Assembly: GCA_964384465.1 (NCBI GenBank) | Contig: CAYLLT010000012.1 | Coordinates: 1-64,000, forward strand | Source: CAYLLT01 sp964384465 | Lineage (GTDB): Bacteria; Planctomycetota; Phycisphaerae; UBA1845; PWPN01 | DNA length: 64,000 nt | Reading direction: 5' to 3' | Shown here: positions 44,579-52,921 of the stretch, piece by piece | Position numbering within the stretch: the stretch's first letter is position 1 | How the letters are laid out: each line of letters begins with the position of its first letter | The notes under the pieces: model-generated | The model's input: only the letters and a program-made list of their open reading frames with translations | The model's database searches: none | What the model was told of the DNA's origin: nothing | Made by a program: the position numbers and the translations under genes

Positions 44579-44815
44579 TTGATCTGCGAGCCGGGCAGCC
44601 CGTTTCCGCCCGTTTTAGCCAGCACGCGGCCGGGCGCTGTCCCTTTCGGAGCTGACAGCTCAAGAACCGACTTGCGGGCGAATGCTGTCGCCTCATACTG
44701 ATATTATTTGAGGCAGGAGTAGTGCGCGCTTATCCGCAAGACAAGTCGCATCCCGTTTTTTTGTCCCGCCAACGCGCCGTCAGTGGTGATGGAAGGAATC
44801 GAAGTGTCTTGAGCC
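44579..44815 (+). repeat. Long repeat family G, copy 3 (3' end diverged)
   Basis: GATCTGCGAGCCGGGCAGCC through CAAGAACCGACTTGCGGGCG, then TTGCGG-N16-CATACT (44672-44699) and GTCCCGCCAACGCGCCG. It ends about 90 bp before the aldo/keto reductase ATG, the same placement as copy 1 before its PEP-CTERM gene. Confidence 0.8.
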
Positions 44816-44908
44816 TTCCGTTTTCAAACCTCGCTTCTCCAATTCAGGCCGAACCAGGACAACCGGATGCCGGTCCCACAAGATGGATTCAACACAGGAG
44901 AACAGGAC

Positions 44909-45991
44909 ATGGCGAATGAACAGGTAACCAGGCGTCAGCTCATGCAGGACGGGGCGGCGGTGGCTGCGGGAGCGGTGATCGGCCTGCGGGTCGGGGAGAC
45001 GTCGGGGGCGGCTGCGTCCACCCGGCCGGCAACCAAGCTGCCGGAGGCAGCGGCCCGCAAGATCCTCAACTACAACGAGAACATGGAATACCGCCGGCTC
45101 GGCAAGACGGGCCTGATGATCTCGGCCATCAGTCTCGGAGGGCATTGGAAGAAATTGCCATACCCGCCGGGCAGCGATGATTTCAAAAAGAACCGCCATG
45201 ATGTGATCAGCGCCTGCATCGACAGCGGCATCAACCTGGTGGACGCATGCACGGGCTCGGAGGTGGAGGCCTATGGCGAAGCACTCAAGGGGCGGCGCGA
45301 CAAGATGTACCTCAGCTACTCCTGGTATGAGCACGAGATGCGGTTCGATGAGTGGCAGAACACGGAGAAGCTCATGAGGGGCTTCGAGGAGGGCCTGCGG
45401 GCGGCCGGCACCGACCATGTGGACATCTGGCGGATCACCTGCTTCGAACCGGGCGGCAAACACACGCCCGCCCACGAGGAGGTCATCATCAAGACCCTCG
45501 AGCAGGCGAAGAAGGCCGGCAAGGCCCGGTTCGTCGGGTTCTCCTCCCACGATCGCGATTGGCTGAAGAAGATGGTCGAGACATACCCCCAGGTGGATAT
45601 GATCCTCACGCCATACACGGCCGGGTCGAAGCAGAAACCAGAGGGCAGCCTGTTCGACGCCCTTAAGAAGCACAACGTGGGCATGCTGGGAATCAAGCCT
45701 TTCGCCAGCGGTTCGGTGTTCCGGTCGCGCGGAGCGATCAACCCGGCGACGCAGAAGATCGATGATGAGCGGGCCTGCTTGACCCTGCGCTACGTTCTCT
45801 GCAACGACGCGCTGACCGCGGCCATCCCTGGAATGATCAGCATCGAGCAGGTGAAGAACGCGGCGAAGGCCGTTGCGGATCGCCGCCAGTTCGACCGGGC
45901 CGAGGCGCTGCACTTCGAGCGGGCCGTCGAGGAGATGTGGGCCAACCTGCCGGAGGAGTATCAGTGGCTCAAGGGATGGGAGTGGGTCTGA
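44909..45991 (+). CDS. Tat-exported aldo/keto reductase
   Basis: A 360-residue oxidoreductase. The Tat signal is TRRQLMQDGAAVAAGAVIGL. The aldo/keto reductase barrel follows: MEYRRLGKTGLMISAISLGG, SGINLVDACTGSEVEAYGEA (catalytic Asp region) and AGKARFVGFSSHDRDWL. The usual catalytic Tyr and His cannot be placed with certainty. The ATG at 44909 has ACAGGAG nine bases upstream. A tetraheme cytochrome starts four bases after its stop, so the two may be one redox unit. Confidence 0.85.
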   Translation: MANEQVTRRQLMQDGAAVAAGAVIGLRVGETSGAAASTRPATKLPEAAARKILNYNENMEYRRLGKTGLMISAISLGGHWKKLPYPPGSDDFKKNRHDVISACIDSGINLVDACTGSEVEAYGEALKGRRDKMYLSYSWYEHEMRFDEWQNTEKLMRGFEEGLRAAGTDHVDIWRITCFEPGGKHTPAHEEVIIKTLEQAKKAGKARFVGFSSHDRDWLKKMVETYPQVDMILTPYTAGSKQKPEGSLFDALKKHNVGMLGIKPFASGSVFRSRGAINPATQKIDDERACLTLRYVLCNDALTAAIPGMISIEQVKNAAKAVADRRQFDRAEALHFERAVEEMWANLPEEYQWLKGWEWV

Positions 45992-45995
45992 CGCG

Positions 45996-46505
45996 ATGAA
46001 CAGCATTGCACGTCGCAGCGCCGGCCTAACAATGGCCGTAGTGGTAAGCTGCCTGGTTCTCGCCGGCCTCCTCGTCTTCGGGTGCTATTCAGCAACGCAT
46101 CGCAAGCTCGCCCCCATGTGGCCGATGTTGCAGGACGCCGGCGGCCAGAAGGACAACAGCGTTTGCCTGGTCTGCCATATGGACATGGAGGCCGAGGAGA
46201 TTGTCGTCGTCCATCTCAAGGCGGGCATTGTCTGTGCGGCCTGCCACGGGCCCTCGGAGGTCCATCGCTCGGATGAGCTGAATATCATGAAGCCGGAGGT
46301 CGTGTTCGGCCGCTCCGAGATTGACCCGTTCTGCAGGGCCTGCCATCGCACGCATACGAGCAGCGAACAGTACACTCGGTTTGTGAAAGAGTGGACCGGC
46401 CGGCGCCGCCTCAACGGTCGCATGGTGACGTCGGGGTCCACCTGCATGGATTGTCACGGAAATCACGCCATTCTTCCGCCGGAGCAGCAGACCGCCGCTA
46501 AGTGA
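45996..46505 (+). CDS. Membrane-anchored tetraheme c-type cytochrome
   Basis: A 169-residue protein with an N-terminal membrane anchor (LTMAVVVSCLVLAGLLVFGC) and four CxxCH motifs (CLVCH, CAACH, CRACH, CMDCH). The size and layout recall small NapC/NrfH-like or periplasmic carrier cytochromes, but no close family match is claimed. It lies four bases after the aldo/keto reductase, so it may take electrons from that enzyme. Repeat G copy 4 begins right after it. Confidence 0.85.
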   Translation: MNSIARRSAGLTMAVVVSCLVLAGLLVFGCYSATHRKLAPMWPMLQDAGGQKDNSVCLVCHMDMEAEEIVVVHLKAGIVCAACHGPSEVHRSDELNIMKPEVVFGRSEIDPFCRACHRTHTSSEQYTRFVKEWTGRRRLNGRMVTSGSTCMDCHGNHAILPPEQQTAAK

Positions 46506-46518
46506 CGGCGGACTCCAG

Positions 46519-46840
46519 CGGGTGCGAGCCGGGCAACCCGCTATCGCCCGTTTGCAGCCGGCACGCGTCCGGGCGCTGTCCCCTTCGTCGCTGACAGCTC
46601 AAGAACCGACTTGCAAGCGAATGGCGTTGTCTCATACTGACACGAGTTGAGGCGCATGTGCCGCGCGCCTTCCAGCAAATCGAATGGCGTCCCGTTTTCT
46701 TGCCCCGCCAAGGCGCCGCCACCGGGCTGGAAGGGATCGAAGTAACGACCGACGACCGTTTGTGCACTTCTAAAGGAGGGCGAAAATGTCCGGGATACTG
46801 AAGAGCGCAGGGGAACCAGAAAACGAACCTGTCCCGTTTT
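46519..46840 (+). repeat. Long repeat family G, copy 4 (full length)
   Basis: GGGTGCGAGCCGGGCAACCC through AACCTGTCCCGTTTTTC. It matches copy 1 along its length, including TTGCAA-N16-CATACT at 46611-46638 and the GC hairpin at about 46650. It is not followed by a plus-strand gene. Confidence 0.85.
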
Positions 46841-46845
46841 TCAGC

Positions 46846-46945
46846 TCAGGATGAATTTACGGCCTGCTTCCGTGGTCGGCCTCAGGGGCGCAGGGTGATG
46901 TTCAGGCCCTGACGCCGTCGTGCCACTGCTGTCAGGGCGCGGAAA
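46846..46945 (-). pseudogene. Degenerate C-terminal fragment of a REP-associated tyrosine transposase
   Basis: The minus strand reads TAVARRRQGLNITLRP, stop, GRPRKQAVNSS. The LGL..TLRPRGRPRK ending is typical of RAYT transposases, and here a C-to-T type change puts a stop in RPRGRP. The fragment lies beside repeat G copy 4 and family E copy 4. Confidence 0.55.
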
Positions 46946-46974
46946 AGGCGGGGAAAGGTGGGAGGGGAATGGGG

Positions 46975-47031
46975 CGGGGAAAGGTGTCAGGATCATTTCG
47001 GCGGCACATAATTCTTCCTGACACCTTTTCT
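46975..47031. repeat. Palindromic repeat family E, copy 4
   Basis: GGGGAAAGGTGTCAGGATCA, CGGCGGCACATAATTCTTCC, TGACACCTTTTC. It differs from copy 2 by a short deletion in the loop. Confidence 0.9.
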
Positions 47032-47100
47032 TTTCCCTTTTCTTTTCCGGTCTTGTTCTGCGTCGAAGGCTACTGGCGAAAGGGGTGGAGAAAACGGGCG

Positions 47101-47280
47101 GGGAAAGGTATCAGGATCATTTTTCGGCGGCTGGAGCGCTTCCCACGTCACTGGACGAGAACTCTTGAACCAGCACGAAGCGCAAGCGAGTGCCTTTGGC
47201 GACAAACACTCGCTTGCGCTTCGTGCTGGTATCGTCCACTGAACTGGGAACCGCATTAATTATTTCTGACACCTTTTCTT
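47101..47280. repeat. Family E repeat interrupted by another palindrome (nested)
   Basis: The left half GGGAAAGGTATCAGGATCAT-TTTTCGGCGG is separated from the right half TTATTTCTGACACCTTTTC by about 135 bp. That insert contains a perfect 24 bp inverted repeat (47169-47192 ACCAGCACGAAGCGCAAGCG... and 47207-47230). The right half encodes the fucosidase C-terminus. Confidence 0.85.
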
Positions 47281-48590
47281 CGTTCGGGTTTGATCGGTTG
47301 GATCTCAGCCGCCGGTCTATCGAGTACCAGCGAAATGATCGTCTCCGGCTCGTCCTTCCGATCGACCGGCAGGCGGATCTCAACACCAGTCGTTGTCTGC
47401 CGCATCGTAGCGGTTCCGCCCGTCAGGGCGCTGCACGAGACCACGCTCGACCCACTCGCCGGAAGCTCGATTATTTCGCCGGGCCAGTTGAACACGTGGA
47501 GGTAAACCGTGTTGCCCTGGTACGTGCTCACGCCCCAGGGCCAGCCCACGAACGGGCCGCCGCGCGTGCCATAGATCGTCTGGCCGTATCGGGTCAGCCA
47601 TTCACCCACTTGCCGGAGCCGCTCCGCCTGCGTCGGCTCGATCTCGCCGGTCGGCGTCGGTCCGACGTTGAAGAGCAGGTTCCCGTCACGGCCGGCGCAT
47701 TGGGCCAGCGTCTGGAGGATCTCCGCGCGCGATTTGATCTTGTCATGCGGGTCGTACGACCACTGCTTGCCGATGGTGATGCAGCTCTCCCAGGGCCGAG
47801 CGGTCTGGAACTTTCCGATTTCCTGTTCCGGCGTGTTGTAGTCTCCGGGCAGGCCGGCCCGGTCGTTGATGAGCACCCCGGGCTGGAGCCGGCGGATCAT
47901 CGCGAAGAGGTTTTCGCTGTCCCAATCAGCGGCCGTACAGTACAGCCCGTCGAACCAGATGATGTCCACTCTCCCGTAACCGGTGCACAACTCGCGAAGC
48001 TGGCCGTGCATGTACTTGACGTAGCGGGCGTGGTCCTTGGTGCGGTAATCGGGGTGGTGCCAGTCCGGCGGCGAGTAGTAGAAGCCCAGTTTGAGCCCGG
48101 CTTCATGACAGGCGGCAGCCAGTTCGGCGGTGACGTCGCGTTTGAAGGGCGTATGGGTGATCTTGTAGTCCGTGAGCCGGCTGTCGAACATGCAGAAGCC
48201 GTCGTGGTGCTTGGTGGTGAAGACGAGGTACTTCATCCCTGCGGAACGGGCGATCGCCACCCACTGGCGCGCGTCAAATGAGGTGGGATTAAACTGCTTG
48301 TAGAGGTTGTCGTAGACGTCGACAGGGATCGTCCCTGAAGGCTCGCTTTTCATGCCCGGGCGAGGGCCCGCGCGCGACCAACTGATCTCCGTACCCTTCA
48401 GACTGACCGGGCCCCAATGGACAAACATCCCAAAGCGGGCGTCTCGGAACCACTGCAGGTCGGATGCGGTGGCCTTCAGGTGGCGTTGTGTGTCGTCCTC
48501 ACGCGCAGGACGGACGCAACCCGGTAACCATGGCAATACAACCGCGAGAAGCGTCAGGCTGGGAGAATGAAAACGGTCCCATTGTTTCAT
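47256..48590 (-). CDS. GH29 alpha-L-fucosidase lipoprotein
   Basis: A 444-residue exported glycosidase (signal ending LPWLPGC, lipoprotein). Family motifs are WFRDARFGMFVHWGPVSLKG, YLVFTTKHHDGFCMFDS, RVDIIWFDGLY (nucleophile Asp in WFD) and NLLFNVGPTPTGEIEPTQ. It would release alpha-L-fucose from polysaccharides. The ATG at 48590 follows GGAAGGAAATC. The last residues (RRKGVRNN) and the stop are supplied by a family E repeat. Confidence 0.9.
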   Translation of the reverse strand: MKQWDRFHSPSLTLLAVVLPWLPGCVRPAREDDTQRHLKATASDLQWFRDARFGMFVHWGPVSLKGTEISWSRAGPRPGMKSEPSGTIPVDVYDNLYKQFNPTSFDARQWVAIARSAGMKYLVFTTKHHDGFCMFDSRLTDYKITHTPFKRDVTAELAAACHEAGLKLGFYYSPPDWHHPDYRTKDHARYVKYMHGQLRELCTGYGRVDIIWFDGLYCTAADWDSENLFAMIRRLQPGVLINDRAGLPGDYNTPEQEIGKFQTARPWESCITIGKQWSYDPHDKIKSRAEILQTLAQCAGRDGNLLFNVGPTPTGEIEPTQAERLRQVGEWLTRYGQTIYGTRGGPFVGWPWGVSTYQGNTVYLHVFNWPGEIIELPASGSSVVSCSALTGGTATMRQTTTGVEIRLPVDRKDEPETIISLVLDRPAAEIQPIKPERRKGVRNN

Positions 48591-48775
48591 GATTTCCTTC
48601 CCTTCTTCCACGGTCGGCCTCGGGGGCGGAGCGTGGACTGGAGTCCGAGTTGTGTGGCCGTCCGCTGGGTCCAGGCGGGCGAGCCGAAGGGACGGCTGCG
48701 GGCGACGCTGGCGTGCAGGGCTTCCAGCTCCGCCGCCGTTTCAGCCGCGTTGACCCGCTCGACGGTCCAGTCGTT
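48587..48775 (-). pseudogene. C-terminal fragment of a REP-associated tyrosine transposase
   Basis: In the frame that ends at 48587 the minus strand reads WTVERVNAAETAAELEALHA, then RSRPFGSPAWTQRTATQLGL and STLRPRGRP. This is the conserved C-terminal third of RAYT (TnpA-REP) proteins. The rest of the transposase, including its catalytic HUH motif, is absent. It overlaps the last codons of the 12-haem cytochrome, whose tail DRRAGQRG may come from it. RAYTs move or maintain REP palindromes, which fits the repeats in this window. Confidence 0.7.
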
Positions 48776-50489
48776 TCAAGGCCTCTTCCAAATCCAGCAC
48801 GGCCTGATCCAGCAGCATGAGCGCGTAATTCTTGTTGTGCATGCCGTTGGCGGTCATGACCAGGCGAATGTTCCGCTTGGCTCGGTCCAGCAGGCGCACC
48901 GCTTCCGGCCTGTCGAGATCGTTCGGCTGACTGCCGCCGGCCAGACGCTGCTGGACCCTGGCCAGCAGCGTATTCGCATCCTGAAGCCGCCCCTCAATGC
49001 TGTGCTGCCAGCGCACGAAAAGTTGTTCGTACTCCTGGCCGTGACAGCCGCGGCACGATTCGAGCGTCCCGACGATCACCGCCTCCTGCTTGGGGTCCTC
49101 GCCAACTTTGGTATGGCATGCGCGGCAGTTGGCACGCGAGCCGGTCATGGGGTTGGTCATACCGGTCGCGCCTTCGACGAATCCGCCCCGCCCCAGCAGC
49201 AGTTCGATCTGCTCGCGATGGTGATCCGGATGACAGTGCTGGCAATCCCGTCGTACCGGCGAGAGCAGCGCCACCTCGTCGCCGGGACTGGCCACCGGAA
49301 GCAATTTGTGTTCGATGATCTGGTGGCAATCGTTGCATCGCGCCCGCTGGCCGGCGGCGTGAATGCGATGGTACTCCGTGACGACGGACGTGTTCAGCCG
49401 GTCGAAATCGCGCAGATAGTGGTCCTGGTCGTGGCAGTTCTGGCAGTCGCGGCGCGTCACCTGCCCGGAGCCGTGGATCAACTCCGCGTGGCAACTGATG
49501 CAGCTCACGTTGTTGGCCACGATGGTGGCGTGATTCATGGTGACTTTGCCGGCGGCGGTAAGGCCCTTTGCCGTGGGCATGCGCAACTCCGAGGTTTCGC
49601 CCGCGTGGATCGGCACCTCGGCAGTCGGCGGCTCGTGACAAGCCAGGCACCGGCCGGAGTTCGCATTGAACGGCTGGTTGATGAAGTGACACGTGTAGCA
49701 GGTGGTCTTGTTTACACTGAAGTGCGAGTGCTGCTTCGCATCGAACTCGTGACAACTGGAGCATTTGAAGCCCTTGAGGTGTTCGAGGCGGACCTCGGTG
49801 TGCAGCAGCTCGGCGTAGTTGAGAATGTCATCCCGCATGCTGCTTAGTTTTTGTTCGTCCAGCCACGTCGTCAGTTGGGCATTGCGGTCGTCGGCCGTCT
49901 GGATCGGTTTGGCGAGCAGCTCGATCGCGGTGAGGCGGTTCCTGCCGAGGGCGGCGGTGAGTTTCTCACGCAGGTCGGCGATCTTTTTGCCCTGTTCGAC
50001 GGCGATCTTGCCGTCCGGCTCCAGATGTTTCGCGTGGACAAACGTGACGTTGCCGAGCCGCAGCTCGGTATTCATGAATTTGCCGTCACCGTGACACCCG
50101 CTGGTGGTGCAACTGGCATCGTTCACGCGGGCCTTGGGGCGGCCCGCGCCCGCCCGGCCGGAAAAGTAGCTGGTCACCTGGCTCAGCCCGCGGAACTTGG
50201 CCATCAGCGTGTGCTGCTGGCCGGGAGCGTAGTGACAATCCACGCACTTGGTACCCTCAGCCGAATGCGCGTCTTTCTTCCATGTCTCGTAGTACGGTTC
50301 CATGATGTGGCAGCTTCCGCAGAACTGCGGCTGCGAGGTGTAGTGCTCGGAGGTGACCGCGCCCGCCGCGAGCGTCACGACCATGATGACGGACGCAAGA
50401 CCGAGTCGTTTGAGGCGGCGGCGCCATTTGTGGACGGGAGCGGGCCTGGCTGATTCGGGCGGCTGCGGAATATCGGACGGTCCGGTCAT
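48741..50489 (-). CDS. NapC/NirT-type membrane-anchored multiheme cytochrome c (12 motifs)
   Basis: A 582-residue protein with one N-terminal membrane helix (LASVIMVVTLAAGAVTSEHY) then FCGSCHIMEPYYETWKKDAH, as in NapC/NirT quinol dehydrogenases. Eleven CxxCH motifs and one CX4CH (CTTSGCH) are visible. An amphipathic helical region near 185-230 separates the first three from the rest. It probably takes electrons from quinol or a b-type partner and passes them to periplasmic haems. It is the last gene of the 11-gene operon and overlaps the preceding gene by ATGA. Confidence 0.88.
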   Translation of the reverse strand: MTGPSDIPQPPESARPAPVHKWRRRLKRLGLASVIMVVTLAAGAVTSEHYTSQPQFCGSCHIMEPYYETWKKDAHSAEGTKCVDCHYAPGQQHTLMAKFRGLSQVTSYFSGRAGAGRPKARVNDASCTTSGCHGDGKFMNTELRLGNVTFVHAKHLEPDGKIAVEQGKKIADLREKLTAALGRNRLTAIELLAKPIQTADDRNAQLTTWLDEQKLSSMRDDILNYAELLHTEVRLEHLKGFKCSSCHEFDAKQHSHFSVNKTTCYTCHFINQPFNANSGRCLACHEPPTAEVPIHAGETSELRMPTAKGLTAAGKVTMNHATIVANNVSCISCHAELIHGSGQVTRRDCQNCHDQDHYLRDFDRLNTSVVTEYHRIHAAGQRARCNDCHQIIEHKLLPVASPGDEVALLSPVRRDCQHCHPDHHREQIELLLGRGGFVEGATGMTNPMTGSRANCRACHTKVGEDPKQEAVIVGTLESCRGCHGQEYEQLFVRWQHSIEGRLQDANTLLARVQQRLAGGSQPNDLDRPEAVRLLDRAKRNIRLVMTANGMHNKNYALMLLDQAVLDLEEALKRLDRRAGQRG

Positions 50490-52921
50490 GGTTTCTCCTC
50501 GTTGACGGCACTCTTGCGCTTGGACGGGGCGTGGTAAAAAAGGAATCGGCGCATCGCATCGAACCCGTGACAGGTGGTGCAAAGATTCGGCGGCTCGAAT
50601 GGCCGGATCATCGGCTTCAGCCCGCGAAGCTGCTCCAGCGTCAGCTCGGTGATGTCGCCCGCGTCATTTGTCACCGTTGGGTCGTCGACGACCCTTGACG
50701 GATTTCCATGCGGCAGGTGGCATGTCTGGCAGGTGATGGAGCCGTCGCGTACGCCGAGTTGCCCGTCGGGCCCCACCAGCGGCAGGCAACCCGGCGTTTC
50801 AGTGTCGTTCAGGTTCTGAAGCGCAACGGCGGGGTGCACGGTCGGCGTGATCCGGGTAGCGGCGCCGCCCAGGCCGTGGCAGCCCGTGCACTTCTCGATG
50901 CCGGGGGCCTGACTCAGCGGCCCCAGCGGAGCCGCCCACATGCCGTCCGCTGCGGGCACCCCGTCGTGAGCGTGCGTCGTGTGGCACGGATTGCAGTAGC
51001 GCGTGTTCTCGAAATGTGCAGCGAGCGCCGCCGAGTTGTGCATGCTCGCGTGGATGATTTTCGCTTCGGCATGACACTGGGCGCAGAGCGTCGTGCCGTC
51101 GTGAGCGTCGGTCTGACGCAGCATCTCCGTCGAGCCGGTCAGGCCGCCGTGCGGATCGTGGCACGACGCGCAGGTGACGAATCCGGTTTCGCTGCGCTGC
51201 CCGGTTTCGTTGAACAGGGGCAGCTTGCACTCCATGGCGGCGGTTTTTTCACCCGACGACGGGCCGTGGGGATGCCGCAGCTCGGGGGCGATTTTTGCCG
51301 AGCCCATGCCGCCGGCCTGATGGCACGCTACGCAGCCGCCATCCGCGCCCGCATCCGCCTGGGTGGTCGCGATCCACATCTTCGGTCCGAGCGCGTTGTG
51401 AACGCCGTGGCAGAACCCGCATTTGCCGGTCTCGACGCCGGTCCGCTGTCGGGCGTTCTTCAACTCAGAATGCGTGGTGAAGTCGTGTGCGGCAGGCAAA
51501 GCGGCGACTTTCTCACTGTGGCAGGCGGCGCAAACGTTTTCCGGATCGCCGCGCAGGAAGTGCGGGTGCTGCGTCTCGTGCGGATCGTGACAGGTCAGGC
51601 ACGCGAGCGACTTCTTCTCGGGGTCGTCCGGCTGGCCGTAAAGAATCAGCTTCAATGTCCCGGTGAGATCCTTTTGCTGGACATCAGTGGGGTGACTGAA
51701 CGGCAGCCCGCTCGCTTTCTCGGCACACTGCCCCTGCTGATGGCACGTCGCGCACAAGCCGGTCGGGTCCAGCGGCTGCGGATCGGGCCGGCGGGCAAAC
51801 TGATGGAAACTGTGGCACGCTCCGCACGGGCCGCTCTCTTCGGGCTTCTCCCCGAGACGGTTGCGCTCGTTCGGCGCGCTGGTCCGCAGATCGTGCACGG
51901 TCGAAAACAGGCTCGTCCGGCCGGGATGGCAGCGAAGGCACAGGCTGCTGTCGTGCAGCGTGTCAGCCGAGCATCCGTTCGAGTCAACCAACAAATCGTG
52001 CACGGTCGTGAACATCGTCGCGCGGCCGGGATGGCAGCGAAGGCACATACTGCTGTCGTGCTGCGTATCGGCGAGCATCGACCGGCCGGCCCGGCCGTGA
52101 TGCAGTTTATGACACGAGAGGCAGATCAGCGTGTCACCGGGGCCGGTCTTGGTGCCCAAGTCGCGGATCGCCTGTCGCTGGGCGTCGGAACTGAGCGGCG
52201 GATTCTGCGGGTGCTCGCGGCCGGTGTCCGGACGCCAGAAGCCGGGGCGCAGCTTCGCGTGGCAGGTCAGGCACAGTTGCGAACTCTGCGTGCCCATGAC
52301 CAGCAGGTGCTCCTCGCGCGCGCCGTGCGGCGTGTGGCAGGTCTGGCAGATCAGACGCTGCGGATCGGGGCCGGGCCGCGCTCCCGCCGCGATCAACTCC
52401 TTGGGCACCGGCCACGGCATGCCGCCGATCGGATGCGTGCCCAGTTCGGGGCCTTTCGTGTGGCCGGTGTGGCAGCTCTGGCACAACTGGCTCGAATCGT
52501 TGCGCATGCGCAGAAAGATGCTGCTGGCGAGCGTCTCCGGGCCGGCGCCGGAGTGCGCGGTGTGGCACGTCCGGCAGGCGAGCTTGCCGTCGTTCAGCGG
52601 CAGCATCTCCGGGACTTTCATATCCGCCGGCGGCGTGATGCCGGTCTGATGCCCGTGTTCGAGCCATACGCGGCGGCGGGAATCCGCGACCGACCCGTCG
52701 TGACAGCCCAGACACGTTTCCGATTCCGATACCAGGCTGTCCGCCGGTTTGTCCATCAGGAGCACCGCGTCGGAGCGTTTGTACGAATCCACCCATGAGA
52801 CGTGGCAGACCGCGCAATCGCGCCCGCTGTCCGGCTGCAATGACCGTACTTGCGCAAGAGACGATGCAGCCAACACACTCATGGCCGCCGCCGCCACAGC
52901 CGTACTCCGCATACAACTCAT
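50486..52921 (-). CDS. 21-haem c-type cytochrome
   Basis: An 811-residue exported protein (signal STAVAAAAMSVLAASSLAQ) with 21 CxxCH motifs by my count. Most are of the paired CxxCH type (CLTCHDPHE, CASCHDPHGG, CQTCHTPHG). Two neighbouring haem units are near copies: DSSMCLRCHPGRATMFTTVH and DSSLCLRCHPGRTSLFSTVH. Such proteins form long haem wires in the periplasm, the outer-membrane conduit or outside the cell. Near the C-terminus PSRVVDDPTV is a translated 16 bp palindrome right after the haem motif CQTCHLPHG. It overlaps both neighbours by four bases. Confidence 0.9.
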   Translation of the reverse strand: MSCMRSTAVAAAAMSVLAASSLAQVRSLQPDSGRDCAVCHVSWVDSYKRSDAVLLMDKPADSLVSESETCLGCHDGSVADSRRRVWLEHGHQTGITPPADMKVPEMLPLNDGKLACRTCHTAHSGAGPETLASSIFLRMRNDSSQLCQSCHTGHTKGPELGTHPIGGMPWPVPKELIAAGARPGPDPQRLICQTCHTPHGAREEHLLVMGTQSSQLCLTCHAKLRPGFWRPDTGREHPQNPPLSSDAQRQAIRDLGTKTGPGDTLICLSCHKLHHGRAGRSMLADTQHDSSMCLRCHPGRATMFTTVHDLLVDSNGCSADTLHDSSLCLRCHPGRTSLFSTVHDLRTSAPNERNRLGEKPEESGPCGACHSFHQFARRPDPQPLDPTGLCATCHQQGQCAEKASGLPFSHPTDVQQKDLTGTLKLILYGQPDDPEKKSLACLTCHDPHETQHPHFLRGDPENVCAACHSEKVAALPAAHDFTTHSELKNARQRTGVETGKCGFCHGVHNALGPKMWIATTQADAGADGGCVACHQAGGMGSAKIAPELRHPHGPSSGEKTAAMECKLPLFNETGQRSETGFVTCASCHDPHGGLTGSTEMLRQTDAHDGTTLCAQCHAEAKIIHASMHNSAALAAHFENTRYCNPCHTTHAHDGVPAADGMWAAPLGPLSQAPGIEKCTGCHGLGGAATRITPTVHPAVALQNLNDTETPGCLPLVGPDGQLGVRDGSITCQTCHLPHGNPSRVVDDPTVTNDAGDITELTLEQLRGLKPMIRPFEPPNLCTTCHGFDAMRRFLFYHAPSKRKSAVNEEKP
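50679..50694. repeat. 16 bp palindrome family B, in the 21-haem cytochrome gene
   Basis: GGGTCGTCGACGACCC read as RVVDDP. On the plus strand, flanks GTT and TTGACGG match the 17023 copy. Confidence 0.95.

Noticed and set aside
50708..52798. Plus-strand open frame of about 696 codons
   Set aside because: Antisense to the 21-haem cytochrome, whose CxxCH motifs are unmistakable. The frame is open because of GC-rich codon bias and has no domain features.
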